Source: Gammaproteobacteria bacterium HGW-Gammaproteobacteria-11 (GTDB lineage Bacteria > Pseudomonadota > Gammaproteobacteria > Pseudomonadales > Pseudomonadaceae). From it: a stretch of 64,000 nt of DNA. The DNA lies in contig PGZJ01000006.1 in the NCBI GenBank assembly GCA_002840055.1, positions 62,001-126,000 of the forward strand, read 5' to 3'. The notes below the pieces were generated by a model. It was not told the DNA's origin and did not search any database. It was given only the letters and a program-made list of their open reading frames with translations. Every line of letters starts with the position of its first letter. Position 1 is the stretch's first letter. The translations under genes and the position numbers were made by a program. Positions 22,733-32,936 of the stretch are shown piece by piece.

Positions 22733-25700
22733 ATGGGTGATCGGCATGATTATGTCGCCCTCGACTGGGTCAAAGGCGAAATTTCCGAGACGCTGAATCA
22801 GGCGCGTCAGGCCCTTGAAGCCTTTGTTGAGAATCCTGGCGACTCGACCCGGCTGCGTTTTTGTCTGACCTATATTCATCAGGTTCACGGCACACTGCAG
22901 ATGGTCGAGTTCTACGGCGCAGCCCTGCTCGCTGAAGAAATGGAAAAGCTGGCGCAGGCGTTGATGCACGGTGCGGTCAGTCGTGAGAACGAAGCGCTGG
23001 ATGTGCTCATGCAGGGCATCCTGCAATTGCCTACCTACCTTGATCGGGTCCAGAGTGGACGGCGCGATCTGCCGCTGGTTCTGCTCCCCTTGCTGAATGA
23101 CATGCGCACGGCCCGGGGTGAAAAGCTGCTCTCGGAAAACGCCTTGTTCAGCCCCGATGTCGACACCGGCAATCCGATTGATGAGTCGGAGCGGCTGACC
23201 AACTTCAATGACGAACATACCATCTGGCAGTTGCGCAAATTGCGTCAGGCCATGCAGGTTTCCCAGGCCGCGATCATTCGTTCGCAGGACGTGGAAGTCA
23301 ACGCACGTCAATTGGGCAAAGGCTACGGCCGCCTGCAATCCCTGTGTCAGGGTTCGGCCTATGCCGACCTGTGGGCAGCGTTTGCCGGCGTGGTCGAAGG
23401 GATTGAACACGGTACCATCGATAATGGCGCGGCTATTCGACAGCTGCTGCGTCAGGGTGATCGCGAAGTGCGCAGCCTGCTGGAGCAGGGTGCGGCGGCG
23501 CTGGACAACCCGCCGGCACCCGAGTTATTGCGTAATCTGCTGTTCTATGTGGCGAAAAGCCCGGGCGGCAGCGTGCGTCTGGATGCGCTCAAGCAGCGCT
23601 ATCAACTCAAGGCCCTGCTGACCGAAGACGATATTGCCAACCAGGCCACCGGCTCACGCCTGGTCGGCCCGGACCGCAGTGCCATGAAATCAGTGGTCGA
23701 TGCGCTGGGTGAAGAGCTCCTGCAGGTCAAGGATCAACTCGATCTGTTTGTCCGCAGTGACCGCCAGCAACTGGATGGTCTTGCTTCGCTGGCACCGGCG
23801 ATCAAGCAGATTGCCGATACCCTGGCCATGCTCGGTTTGGGGCAGCAGCGTCGGGTTCTGCTCGAGCAGGTTGACCTGGTCGAACAGATGGTGGGCGGTC
23901 GCTCGGCAGTGAATGACGGCGGCCTGATGGATATCGCCGGTGCGCTGTTGTACGTGGAAGCCAGCCTGCAAGGCATCCTGGGTATCGAGCGCAGTGACAA
24001 CAGTGCTGCGAACTCGGATATGCAGCGCCTGGCTGCCGCCCAGGATATGACCCTGGTGCACCAGCAGGTGGTTCAGGAAGCGCGTAATGCGCTGGAACAG
24101 ACCCGCGAAGCCATCAATGCCTTTATCGCCAGCCAATGGGATCACAGCCAGCTCGAGCCGGTCAGTGACCTGCTGAACAGTGTGCGTGGTGGTCTTGCCA
24201 TGTTGCCACTGGAACGTGCCGCTACCACCATCGGTGCCTGTCGCCGTTATATCAATCAGGAACTGCTTGAACCGCGCAAGGTGCCGGGCTGGGTGGAACT
24301 GGACGCCCTGGCGGATGTGATCACCAGCGTCGATTATTACCTTGAACGTCTGGCTGAAGACGATGCCGAGCGCAGTGACAATATTCTCACTGTCGCAGAA
24401 GATCGCCTGGCCACACTGGGCTATGGATTGAACGGCCAGCCGGCCAGGACGGACAGTGTCCAGCCGGTTGAAGACGAGTTGGGCGATGCAGCAGCGGATG
24501 TCGAACTGGACGAGTTGGCAGACGCTCTTGACGATACAGTCGAGAATGAAGAGCCGGAAATACTGGCCTTTGACAGTCCTGACCTGACCCTTGAGCTGGA
24601 TGAAGCAACCGACGATATGTCGGACCAGGCTGAGTTGCCGCCGGTCATCGAGGTTGAGGAAGAGCCGCTGCTGGAACTGGATGAGCCATCCTTTGCGGAA
24701 AGCGAGGAGCCAGACAGCGATAATACCGTTGAATTCGAATCCGATAGCATCGAGCAGGGCCTGTCGACCGAGGAAGACGCCCCTGTTGCAGATATGCCGC
24801 AGCCAACTGCCGCAGCCATTGAAGACGAAGATGAAGACGAGCTTGATGAAGAGCTGATTGAAATCTTTGTTGAAGAAGCGGGCGAGGTGCTCGACACCCT
24901 GACCGAATACACGCCGTTGTGGCAGGCTGATGCCGAGGATCACAAGTCCCGAGCTGAAGTGCGCCGTGCCTTCCATACCCTCAAGGGTAGTGGTCGGATG
25001 GTCAAGGCTAGTGTGCTGGCAGAGCTGGCCTGGTCGGTCGAGAACATGCTGAACCGGGTAATCGATCGCAGCATTGAGCTGACGCCGAGCATCTTCGAGG
25101 TAATGAATGCTGTACGGGGCTTGATGCCGCAACTGGTTGAGGACTTCTCCCAGGGTCAACAGCATATGCTGCCCGAGGTCGAGCGCCTGTCGCGTCTCGC
25201 CGATGCCTTGTCCCAGGGCGAGAGCATTGAGGATCTGGCAGAGCTTGCCGAGCCTGAGAGCTCGGCCGCAGAACAGAATGAAGAGCTGCTCGAAGAGCCG
25301 ATCACAGGCGAAGAGATTGAAGAGGTTCCGCTGGCCGACTTGCCGACGGACGAGCCGGACCGGGCGCTGCCCGAGGACGAGCAGGCGGACGCGGATGAAA
25401 CCGATGCCGCGACTGAGTGGGATACCCTGGGCGAGCTGCCGGTGGTTGAGGTCGAGGACCAGGAGCCGGTCGCAGAAAGCCTCGAATCCGAGCAGGAGGC
25501 CGTTGCCGAGCAGCCCGAAGCGCAGTCCTTTGAAGTCGGTGTCAGCCCCGAGATAGCCGCCGAAGGCGGGCTTGATCCGATCCTTCTGGATATTTTCCGC
25601 AACGAAACCCAGTCACATATCGAGCAGATCAACGCCTTTATCAGCCAGTGCCAACAGGCCTTGCCACGTCCGATCAGTGATGCCTTGCAGCGTGCCCTGC

Positions 25701-28700
25701 ATACGCTCAAGGGCAGTGCACATATGGCCGGCATTCAGCCGATCGCTGTGGTGGCAACGCCACTTGAACGATTGGCCAAGGACTTCAAGGCGAATCTGGT
25801 TCCGGCCGAGCAACCCCTGGTTGATTTGCTCAGTGAAGCCGTAGAGATGATCGAAGCCGGTATCGTGCAGCTTGAGCACGCGCCCGAGCTTGCATTGCCC
25901 GGCACTGAGAGTTTCCTTGCTCGGGTCGAAGCCCTGCGCGAAGCCGGTCTGGCTGCGCGACACAGCAGCCGCAGTGACCTGGACGAAGGTAGCGTTGGAA
26001 ATGCCGGTCTGCTGTCGATCTTCCTGACCGAAGGCATTGATCTGTTGATGGATGCCGCCGATCTGCTCGACAGTTGCGAGCCGGGTGACCTGTCCGTCAT
26101 TGATCTGCGCGACATGCGGCAAAGCCTGCGTGCCCTCGGTGAAGTGGCTGCCGAGGTGGATCTGCAGCCGATTGAAGGCTTGTGCCAGGCCCTCGAAGAT
26201 GTCTATGAAGCGGTCAGCAGCACTAGTATCGACGCTGATCAGACGGTTATTGATGCGTTGTCCGTTGGCCATGAACGCCTGATCGGCATGATGGATCAGG
26301 TAGCTGCGCATCAGCATATTGCCTCGGCGGCCAACGAATTGGCTGCGCTCCAGGCGCTGTTGCCACGTCCGGTCATCAGCGCACCCAGTGCTCCGGCGGC
26401 AACCTCCGTGGTGGCGGCCAGTGCACCGGCAGCGCTGGCGGGTGGGACCTGGAACCCCGGCGATGCCGGCACCGATGCCGAGCTGGTCGAGATATTCCTC
26501 GAGGAAGCACAGGAAATCATTGATAGCGCTTCTGCCAGTCTGCAGAAGTGGCTGAGCGATACCGGCAATACCCTGGCGGTAGAATCCCTGCAGCGTGACC
26601 TGCACACCCTCAAGGGTGGCGCGAGGATGGCCGAGATTCCACCGGTGGGCGATCTGGCGCATGAACTTGAATTCTTGTACGAGGGCCTCTGTGCCCAGCG
26701 CTATGAGCCCAGCGAGGGTCTGAGCGAACTGCTGCATGCCTGTCATGACAGCCTCGCCGATATGGTCGAGGGCGTGATTGCCGGACGGCCGATCAGCGAT
26801 GGCAGTGGACTGATCAACAGCATCAAGGGCTACCGCGCCAATCCGCACTTGCCGCCGCAATTACCGGGTAGCCCGGAAGCGGCGCACACGGATATGGTCC
26901 CAACCTCCGTGGCTGAACAGGCGAACACTGCAGAGCAAGCCGAGCAGAGCGCTGCGCCGAGTGATGATCCGCTGCTGGGCATGTTCCTTGAAGAGGCCCG
27001 TGAACTGCTGTCACCCTGCCCCGAGCTGTTGCTGCAGTCGGCTGAAGACAGTGCCTCGGCAGCGGACCTGCTGCACCGTATCCAGACGCTCAAGGGCAGC
27101 GCCAGAATGGCTGGCCAGGCAGCGCTGGCCAACAGTGCGCGTGATCTTGAAGCGGGTTTGCAGACCGGTCGTGATCCGCAGATGCTGGGTGCCCAGTTGC
27201 AGGCACTGATGGCGGGCATCGAGCAGCTCGGTCAAGGGGTCAGTGATGCCCCGGCCAACTGGAACATGCCGCAGGTCCAGCCTGCCGTTGCCGCGGCTCC
27301 GGTGGTGGATGCCTCGCGCCAGACCCTGGCGCAGGTCAAGCAGATACTGCAGCAGGCCATGCAGAGCGGTGAAACCGCTGAAGAAGCCGCCAATCAGCGT
27401 GTCAGCGGGCAGGAGACCGTCAAGGTGCCGGCCAAACTGCTCGAAGAGCTGGTAAACCTGGCGGGTGAAACCTCGATTTTCCGCGGCCGGGTTGAGCAGC
27501 AGGTCAGCGATCTGGGCGCTACCCTGAACGATATGGACAGCACCATCGAGCGTGTGCGTGATCAGCTGCGCCGCCTTGATATGGAGACCCAGGCGCAGAT
27601 TCTGTCGCGTCACCAGGACGAAATTGCACAGCAGGGTTATGAGGACTTCGACCCGCTGGAAATGGACCAGTACTCGCAGTTGCAGCAGTTGTCGCGCTCG
27701 CTGTTCGAGTCCGCGTCCGACTTGATGGATTTGAAGGAAACCATCGCCGCCAAGAGCCGCGATGCGGAAACCCTGCTGCTGCAGCAGGCGCGGGTCAATA
27801 CCGAGCTGCAGGAAGGTCTGATGCGCACCCGCATGGTGCCCTTTGACCGCCTGTTGCCGCGCATGCGCCGCGTTGTGCGCCAGGTTGCCGGGGAGCTGGG
27901 CAAGCAGGTTGCGCTGGATATTGGCAGTGCCGAAGGTGAAATGGATCGTAGCGTACTGGAGCGGATGATTGGTCCGCTGGAGCACATGCTGCGTAATGCC
28001 GTTGACCACGGTATCGAAATGCCGGATCTGCGCAGCACCCGCGGCAAGGGCGTGGAAGGCAAGATTCGCCTTGACCTGCACCGTGAAGGTGGTGAAATCG
28101 TTCTGACCCTGTCCGACGATGGTGCCGGTATCAACCTGGAAGCAGTGCGCCGCAAGGCCATCGAGCGCGGCTTGATGGATGCTGACGCCGACCTGACCGA
28201 TCAGGAAGTATTGCAGTTTATCCTTGAGGCCGGATTCTCCACGGCGGACAAGGTCACGCAGATTTCCGGGCGCGGTGTCGGCATGGACGTGGTCAATGCC
28301 GAGGTCAAGCAGCTCGGCGGCAGCATGAGCCTGGATACGCGGCCCGGCGAGGGCAGTACCTTCAGTATTCGTCTGCCCTTTACCGTATCGGTCAACCGGG
28401 CGCTGATGGTGTATTCCGGGGATGATCTGTATGCCATTCCGTTGAACACCATCGAGGGTATCGTGCGGGTTTCCGGCTATGAGCTGGAAGCCTACTACTC
28501 GCCGGATGCGCCGCCCTTCGAATACGCCGGCAAGCGCTATGATCTGCGCTACCTTGGCGACCTGCTGGTGACCGGCCAACAGCCGCGTCTGAGTGGTCAC
28601 AGTCTGCCCCTGCCGGTGATTCTGGTGCGCGGTGCCGACCACACGGTTGCGGTGCAGGTTGACTCCCTGGCTGGCTCGCGGGAAATCGTGGTAAAGGGTC

Positions 28701-29248
28701 TCGGCAAACAGTTTGCCGTGGTGCCGGGTATCTCCGGCGCGACCATCCTGGGTGACGGCCGCGTGGTGGTGATTCTTGATCTGCTGGCAGTAATTCGTGC
28801 GCAGCAGGCGTTGCAGTCGCAGCAGCGACTGGCCGCTGAACGAGCCCAGGCCGCGATCGAACTGGCTGATGAACGCCCTACTCTGGTCATGGTGGTGGAT
28901 GACTCGATTACCGTGCGCAAGGTGACAACACGCTTGCTGGAACGCCATGGCATGGAAGTCATCACCGCCAAGGACGGGGTTGAGGCTATCGCCCGCCTGC
29001 AGGATATTCATCCCGACATCATGCTGCTGGATATTGAAATGCCGCGCATGGACGGTTTTGAAGTCGCCACACTGGTTCGCCACGATCAGCGTCTCAAGGA
29101 TCTGCCAATCATCATGATTACCTCGCGTACCGGTGAGAAACACCGTGACCGAGCCAGGAGCATCGGGGTTAACGACTACCTCGGTAAGCCCTATCAGGAA
29201 AGCCAGTTGCTGGAAGCGATTGGTAACCTGGTCAAGGTTCGTGACTGA
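22733..29248 (+). CDS. chpA: Chemosensory hybrid histidine kinase ChpA (multi-Hpt, CheA core, receiver)
   Basis: Hpt motifs HTLKGS at residues ~750, 992, 1293; CheA dimerisation/ATPase/CheW domains; C-terminal receiver VDDSITVRK. Confidence 0.96.
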   Translation: MGDRHDYVALDWVKGEISETLNQARQALEAFVENPGDSTRLRFCLTYIHQVHGTLQMVEFYGAALLAEEMEKLAQALMHGAVSRENEALDVLMQGILQLPTYLDRVQSGRRDLPLVLLPLLNDMRTARGEKLLSENALFSPDVDTGNPIDESERLTNFNDEHTIWQLRKLRQAMQVSQAAIIRSQDVEVNARQLGKGYGRLQSLCQGSAYADLWAAFAGVVEGIEHGTIDNGAAIRQLLRQGDREVRSLLEQGAAALDNPPAPELLRNLLFYVAKSPGGSVRLDALKQRYQLKALLTEDDIANQATGSRLVGPDRSAMKSVVDALGEELLQVKDQLDLFVRSDRQQLDGLASLAPAIKQIADTLAMLGLGQQRRVLLEQVDLVEQMVGGRSAVNDGGLMDIAGALLYVEASLQGILGIERSDNSAANSDMQRLAAAQDMTLVHQQVVQEARNALEQTREAINAFIASQWDHSQLEPVSDLLNSVRGGLAMLPLERAATTIGACRRYINQELLEPRKVPGWVELDALADVITSVDYYLERLAEDDAERSDNILTVAEDRLATLGYGLNGQPARTDSVQPVEDELGDAAADVELDELADALDDTVENEEPEILAFDSPDLTLELDEATDDMSDQAELPPVIEVEEEPLLELDEPSFAESEEPDSDNTVEFESDSIEQGLSTEEDAPVADMPQPTAAAIEDEDEDELDEELIEIFVEEAGEVLDTLTEYTPLWQADAEDHKSRAEVRRAFHTLKGSGRMVKASVLAELAWSVENMLNRVIDRSIELTPSIFEVMNAVRGLMPQLVEDFSQGQQHMLPEVERLSRLADALSQGESIEDLAELAEPESSAAEQNEELLEEPITGEEIEEVPLADLPTDEPDRALPEDEQADADETDAATEWDTLGELPVVEVEDQEPVAESLESEQEAVAEQPEAQSFEVGVSPEIAAEGGLDPILLDIFRNETQSHIEQINAFISQCQQALPRPISDALQRALHTLKGSAHMAGIQPIAVVATPLERLAKDFKANLVPAEQPLVDLLSEAVEMIEAGIVQLEHAPELALPGTESFLARVEALREAGLAARHSSRSDLDEGSVGNAGLLSIFLTEGIDLLMDAADLLDSCEPGDLSVIDLRDMRQSLRALGEVAAEVDLQPIEGLCQALEDVYEAVSSTSIDADQTVIDALSVGHERLIGMMDQVAAHQHIASAANELAALQALLPRPVISAPSAPAATSVVAASAPAALAGGTWNPGDAGTDAELVEIFLEEAQEIIDSASASLQKWLSDTGNTLAVESLQRDLHTLKGGARMAEIPPVGDLAHELEFLYEGLCAQRYEPSEGLSELLHACHDSLADMVEGVIAGRPISDGSGLINSIKGYRANPHLPPQLPGSPEAAHTDMVPTSVAEQANTAEQAEQSAAPSDDPLLGMFLEEARELLSPCPELLLQSAEDSASAADLLHRIQTLKGSARMAGQAALANSARDLEAGLQTGRDPQMLGAQLQALMAGIEQLGQGVSDAPANWNMPQVQPAVAAAPVVDASRQTLAQVKQILQQAMQSGETAEEAANQRVSGQETVKVPAKLLEELVNLAGETSIFRGRVEQQVSDLGATLNDMDSTIERVRDQLRRLDMETQAQILSRHQDEIAQQGYEDFDPLEMDQYSQLQQLSRSLFESASDLMDLKETIAAKSRDAETLLLQQARVNTELQEGLMRTRMVPFDRLLPRMRRVVRQVAGELGKQVALDIGSAEGEMDRSVLERMIGPLEHMLRNAVDHGIEMPDLRSTRGKGVEGKIRLDLHREGGEIVLTLSDDGAGINLEAVRRKAIERGLMDADADLTDQEVLQFILEAGFSTADKVTQISGRGVGMDVVNAEVKQLGGSMSLDTRPGEGSTFSIRLPFTVSVNRALMVYSGDDLYAIPLNTIEGIVRVSGYELEAYYSPDAPPFEYAGKRYDLRYLGDLLVTGQQPRLSGHSLPLPVILVRGADHTVAVQVDSLAGSREIVVKGLGKQFAVVPGISGATILGDGRVVVILDLLAVIRAQQALQSQQRLAAERAQAAIELADERPTLVMVVDDSITVRKVTTRLLERHGMEVITAKDGVEAIARLQDIHPDIMLLDIEMPRMDGFEVATLVRHDQRLKDLPIIMITSRTGEKHRDRARSIGVNDYLGKPYQESQLLEAIGNLVKVRD

Positions 29249-30224
29249 TCAGGCTGCGCCGGCCGTCGCCCTGTTGGCGGCCAACGCCGAAAAACGCGCG
29301 CTGTTACAGCGGGTGCTTGGCGAGTTTGGCTACCAGGTAACCTTTGCCGGGGAGCCGAGTGGCCTGGACTGTGAGGCGCTGGCGAACATCTCGGCTGATC
29401 TCTGGTTGCTGGAGCTGCCGGATGAGTCAGCGCTGTCCGATTGGCTGCTCGAACACAGTGACGTACCTGTCTTGCTCGGTGCCGGAGAGGTGCCCGAGCT
29501 GGACAGCGAGGATTATCCGCGCTGGGAACGACGTCTGTATGGCAAGTTGATCCCCCTGCTCGGAGAGGTTGCGGGCGGCCGCATTCCGCGGCTCGCAGGT
29601 GGTCAGGATGCACCAGCCACTGCCGGCGAACAGCCGCATCAGGCGCCCAGCGTCTGGTTGCTGGCGGCATCATTGGGTGGCCCGGATGCGGTCAAAGCCT
29701 TTCTTGACCGCCTGCCCGCCGACTTACCCGTGGCCTTCGTGTATGCCCAGCATATCGATGCCGGTTTTGAAACGCGGCTGCCGACCATCATCGGGCGACA
29801 CAATGCCTGGCGTGTGATCAACTGCGTTCAGGGCGCGCCGTTGCAAGCCGGGGAAGTCTTGATTGCACCGATCAAGCGGCGACTGGGTTTCAGTCCACAG
29901 GGTTGCGTGGAGTTGCACGAGGACGGCTGGCCGGGACCCTACCAGCCGTCCATCGAAACCATGCTCGACGAGGTTGCCAGGGCCTTTGCTCCGGCCTGCG
30001 GGGCGATCATTTTCAGCGGTATGGGGGAAGACGGGGTGGGTGCCTGTGGGCGTTTACGCAATCAGGGCATACCGGTCTGGACCCAGGACGCAGGCAGTGC
30101 AACCTGTGAGGTGATGCCCATGGCTGTAGCCGATGCCGGTTACAGCAGCCTGCAGGGCTCGCCGCAGCTGCTCGCCGATGCATTGCGCGACTGGTTGGCG
30201 CAGGAATGGCCGCTGGCGCTGTAG
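29241..30224 (+). CDS. chpB: CheB-type methylesterase ChpB
   Basis: LAASLGGPDAVKAFL; FSGMGEDGVGA; GTG start overlapping chpA stop by 8 nt. Confidence 0.88.
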   Translation: MTDQAAPAVALLAANAEKRALLQRVLGEFGYQVTFAGEPSGLDCEALANISADLWLLELPDESALSDWLLEHSDVPVLLGAGEVPELDSEDYPRWERRLYGKLIPLLGEVAGGRIPRLAGGQDAPATAGEQPHQAPSVWLLAASLGGPDAVKAFLDRLPADLPVAFVYAQHIDAGFETRLPTIIGRHNAWRVINCVQGAPLQAGEVLIAPIKRRLGFSPQGCVELHEDGWPGPYQPSIETMLDEVARAFAPACGAIIFSGMGEDGVGACGRLRNQGIPVWTQDAGSATCEVMPMAVADAGYSSLQGSPQLLADALRDWLAQEWPLAL

Positions 30225-30252
30225 TGCCCATTGAATCAAGAGGAAGTTAGGC

Positions 30253-30720
30253 ATGTCCGATGCACTGGAAAGTTTGAACGGTCTGGTTGTTCCGCTGAGC
30301 GAGCAGGGCTTGCTGTTGCCCAACGTCGCGGTGGCCGAGTTGGTCGGCTTCAGGTTGACGCGGGTCGCCGACAACGCCCCGGCCTGGTTTCTTGGCTGGA
30401 CCCAGTGGCGTGAGCAGGTTGTGCCCCTGGTCGACCCCTACATTCTGATGGGCCAGACGCCGGCCAGCACCGAACGGCCACCGCGGACCTTGATTCTCAA
30501 CGCAGTGGGTGAGCGTGCCGGCGTGCATTTTGTCGGTCTGCGCATCTTCAGTATTCCGCGGTCACGCAAGGTGGTCCGCGGTGAGATCAATGCGCTGGAG
30601 CTGCACGGCGAGTATATCCAGCAGGCCGTTCAGTTGGCCGAAGAACCCGAGGTGCTGGTTATTCCGGATCTGGCCGCCATCGAGGATGAACTGGATAAAG
30701 CCGGATTGCTGCGCCCCTGA
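30253..30720 (+). CDS. chpC: CheW-like ChpC
   Basis: CheW-like domain, SD GAGGAAG, order in cluster. Confidence 0.87.
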   Translation: MSDALESLNGLVVPLSEQGLLLPNVAVAELVGFRLTRVADNAPAWFLGWTQWREQVVPLVDPYILMGQTPASTERPPRTLILNAVGERAGVHFVGLRIFSIPRSRKVVRGEINALELHGEYIQQAVQLAEEPEVLVIPDLAAIEDELDKAGLLRP

Positions 30721-30726
30721 AGTTGT

Positions 30727-32028
30727 TCAGATCGGAAAACTCAGGCGCGCTTCGGTACCGCCACCCGTGCGATTCAGCAGTTGTACCGTAGCACCATGTG
30801 CCTCGGCAATCCGCTTGACGATGGCCAGGCCCAGTCCGGTGCCCTTGGTCGTTCGGGCGCGATCGCCACGGGTGAAGGGGGTAAAGAGTGCCTCACACTC
30901 AGTCGGATCGATACCCGGTCCCCGGTCAAGCACGGCAACGACCAGATAGGGCTTGGCGGCTGCGCGGGTCACATAGGTACAGACCTCGATGCCATCGCGG
31001 CCATGGGTCAGGGCGTTCTCGATCAGGTTGGCCATCACCCGCTTCATTGACAGGCGTCGCAGCGGAATGCGCGGCACTGGTTCCAGACACAGTCTGACGT
31101 TCTCCTCACCGGTATTCAGCGGCGCAATGACCTCGCGAATGATCTCGTTGATGTCTTCGGGATCAGCAGACTCGGTACTGCCATCGCGCATGAAGGCCAT
31201 GAACTGATCAAGAATTGCATCCATGTCCTCGATATCGCGAATCATGCCTTCGGTCAGATCGGGTTCAGCGCTGGACAGCAGCTCGGTGGACAGGCGCATG
31301 CGCGTCAGTGGCGTACGCAGATCGTGCGAGACGCCTGCCAGCAACAACGATCTGTCGCGATTGGCCTGTTCGACATCGTCGGCCATCTGGTTGAAGGCGC
31401 GGTACACCTCGGCAATTTCCGCCGGACAGCTGGTGTCCAGCAGGTGCACACTCTGGCCGCGACCAATACGCTGGGCGGCCTGTTCAAGCTTCTTCAGGGG
31501 TTGGTTCAACTGCCGCACAAAAATCCATGCGGCGGCGGTCGACAACACACCAATCAGACCCAGCCAAAGCACCACCATCCAGACCCGTGCTCCGCGCAGG
31601 GGGTGGGCATACAGCGGCACTTTCAGCCAATGGCCCTGGTGGCTGGGTTGATGAACCCAGATGGCCGGTTCACCCTGAATACGCACGCGCACATCGGTCT
31701 GATCACCGAGTTCATGGCGCATTTGCTTGGTAAAGATGCCGGTGTAGGGCCAGTGGACTTCCCCGCGCGGAACCTCGTCGTGGGGGACCAGCTGCATGCC
31801 GGTCATCATTTCAATGTCGTCGCGGGTTTGCTCGTCACTGGCCCAGTAGGCGCTGATCAACATGGCCGTACCGTGGCTGTACTGACGGTCCACCAGCAGG
31901 TCTTCGTTGCTCATCAGATAGAGCATGGTCAGGAGCTTGGAGAACAGCGTGACCAGGAGTACCAGCAGGATGGTCCGGGCAAAAAAGCTGCGTGGCAGCA
32001 GGGGATGCCAGCCCGGGCCACCCTTCAC
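30727..32028 (-). CDS. envZ: Sensor histidine kinase, EnvZ/AmgS type
   Basis: HAMP, GVSHDLRTPLTRMRLSTELL, N-box NLIENALTHG. Confidence 0.9.
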   Translation of the reverse strand: MKGGPGWHPLLPRSFFARTILLVLLVTLFSKLLTMLYLMSNEDLLVDRQYSHGTAMLISAYWASDEQTRDDIEMMTGMQLVPHDEVPRGEVHWPYTGIFTKQMRHELGDQTDVRVRIQGEPAIWVHQPSHQGHWLKVPLYAHPLRGARVWMVVLWLGLIGVLSTAAAWIFVRQLNQPLKKLEQAAQRIGRGQSVHLLDTSCPAEIAEVYRAFNQMADDVEQANRDRSLLLAGVSHDLRTPLTRMRLSTELLSSAEPDLTEGMIRDIEDMDAILDQFMAFMRDGSTESADPEDINEIIREVIAPLNTGEENVRLCLEPVPRIPLRRLSMKRVMANLIENALTHGRDGIEVCTYVTRAAAKPYLVVAVLDRGPGIDPTECEALFTPFTRGDRARTTKGTGLGLAIVKRIAEAHGATVQLLNRTGGGTEARLSFPI

Positions 32029-32759
32029 GAATGTTTGCCGTCCGGTACAAAGACGTATCCCACACCCCAGACAGTCTGGATATAGCGTGGCTTGGATGGA
32101 TCAGGCTCGAGCATGCGGCGCAGACGCGATATCTGCACGTCAATCGAGCGCTCCAGCGCATCCCACTCACGGCCACGGGCCAGTTGCATCAGCTTGTCAC
32201 GGGTCAGAGGTTCGCGCGGATGCTGGACCAGGGCCTTGAGCACGGCAAACTCACCGGTGGTGAGCATGTGTACTTCATCGCCACGGCGCAGCTCACGGGT
32301 AGCCAGACTGAGCAGAAACTCGCCGAAGGTGACTTCCTCGTCCTCACCGCCGGGCGCGCCGGGTACCTGGGGTGCCTGACGGCGCAGTACGGCCTTGATG
32401 CGGGCCACCAGCTCACGCGGATTGAAGGGTTTGGGTAGGTAGTCGTCGGCGCCCTGTTCGAGACCGAGAATACGGCTGGTCTCGTCACCCTTGGCCGTCA
32501 GCATGATGATCGGCGTGGTGTTTTCCTGATCGCGCAAACGCTTGCAGGCGGTCAGGCCATCTTCGCCGGGCAGCATCAGATCGAGCACAATAAGAGCGTA
32601 GAGTTCACGGGCCAGCAGGCGGTCCATCTGCTCGGTATTTTCCACCGCACGGACCCGATAACCCTGTTCGGTAAGAAAGCGTTCGAGCAAACGACGCAAA
32701 CGCACATCGTCATCAACAATCAGGATTTTCTCGCCTTCGCTGGTCATACCTGTACTCAC
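32025..32759 (-). CDS. ompR: OmpR/AmgR response regulator
   Basis: Receiver plus winged-helix; IQTVWGVGYVFVPDG. Confidence 0.92.
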   Translation of the reverse strand: MSTGMTSEGEKILIVDDDVRLRRLLERFLTEQGYRVRAVENTEQMDRLLARELYALIVLDLMLPGEDGLTACKRLRDQENTTPIIMLTAKGDETSRILGLEQGADDYLPKPFNPRELVARIKAVLRRQAPQVPGAPGGEDEEVTFGEFLLSLATRELRRGDEVHMLTTGEFAVLKALVQHPREPLTRDKLMQLARGREWDALERSIDVQISRLRRMLEPDPSKPRYIQTVWGVGYVFVPDGKHS

Positions 32760-32936
32760 CTTGTTTAAGTTGTAAGCATTGTGGCTGAAGCCGCCTGTTT
32801 TGTAGCTCAGGCATTGTTACAAGAGGTTTCTTTTGTACAAGTTTTTGGCGCAAATGGCCATCCCCTGATGCTCACCCCATGGCTTGATCAGTCGGTTATA
32901 CTCCCCGGTCAGCCAGTTGAAGCGGATATTGTCAGT

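Noticed and set aside
27011-29143. 710-aa antisense ORF opposite chpA (also 23690-25165 and 25613-26860)
   Set aside because: Composition (His/Gln/Arg-rich, no recognisable motifs) fits the shadow frame of a GC-rich real gene; chpA on the other strand is unambiguous.
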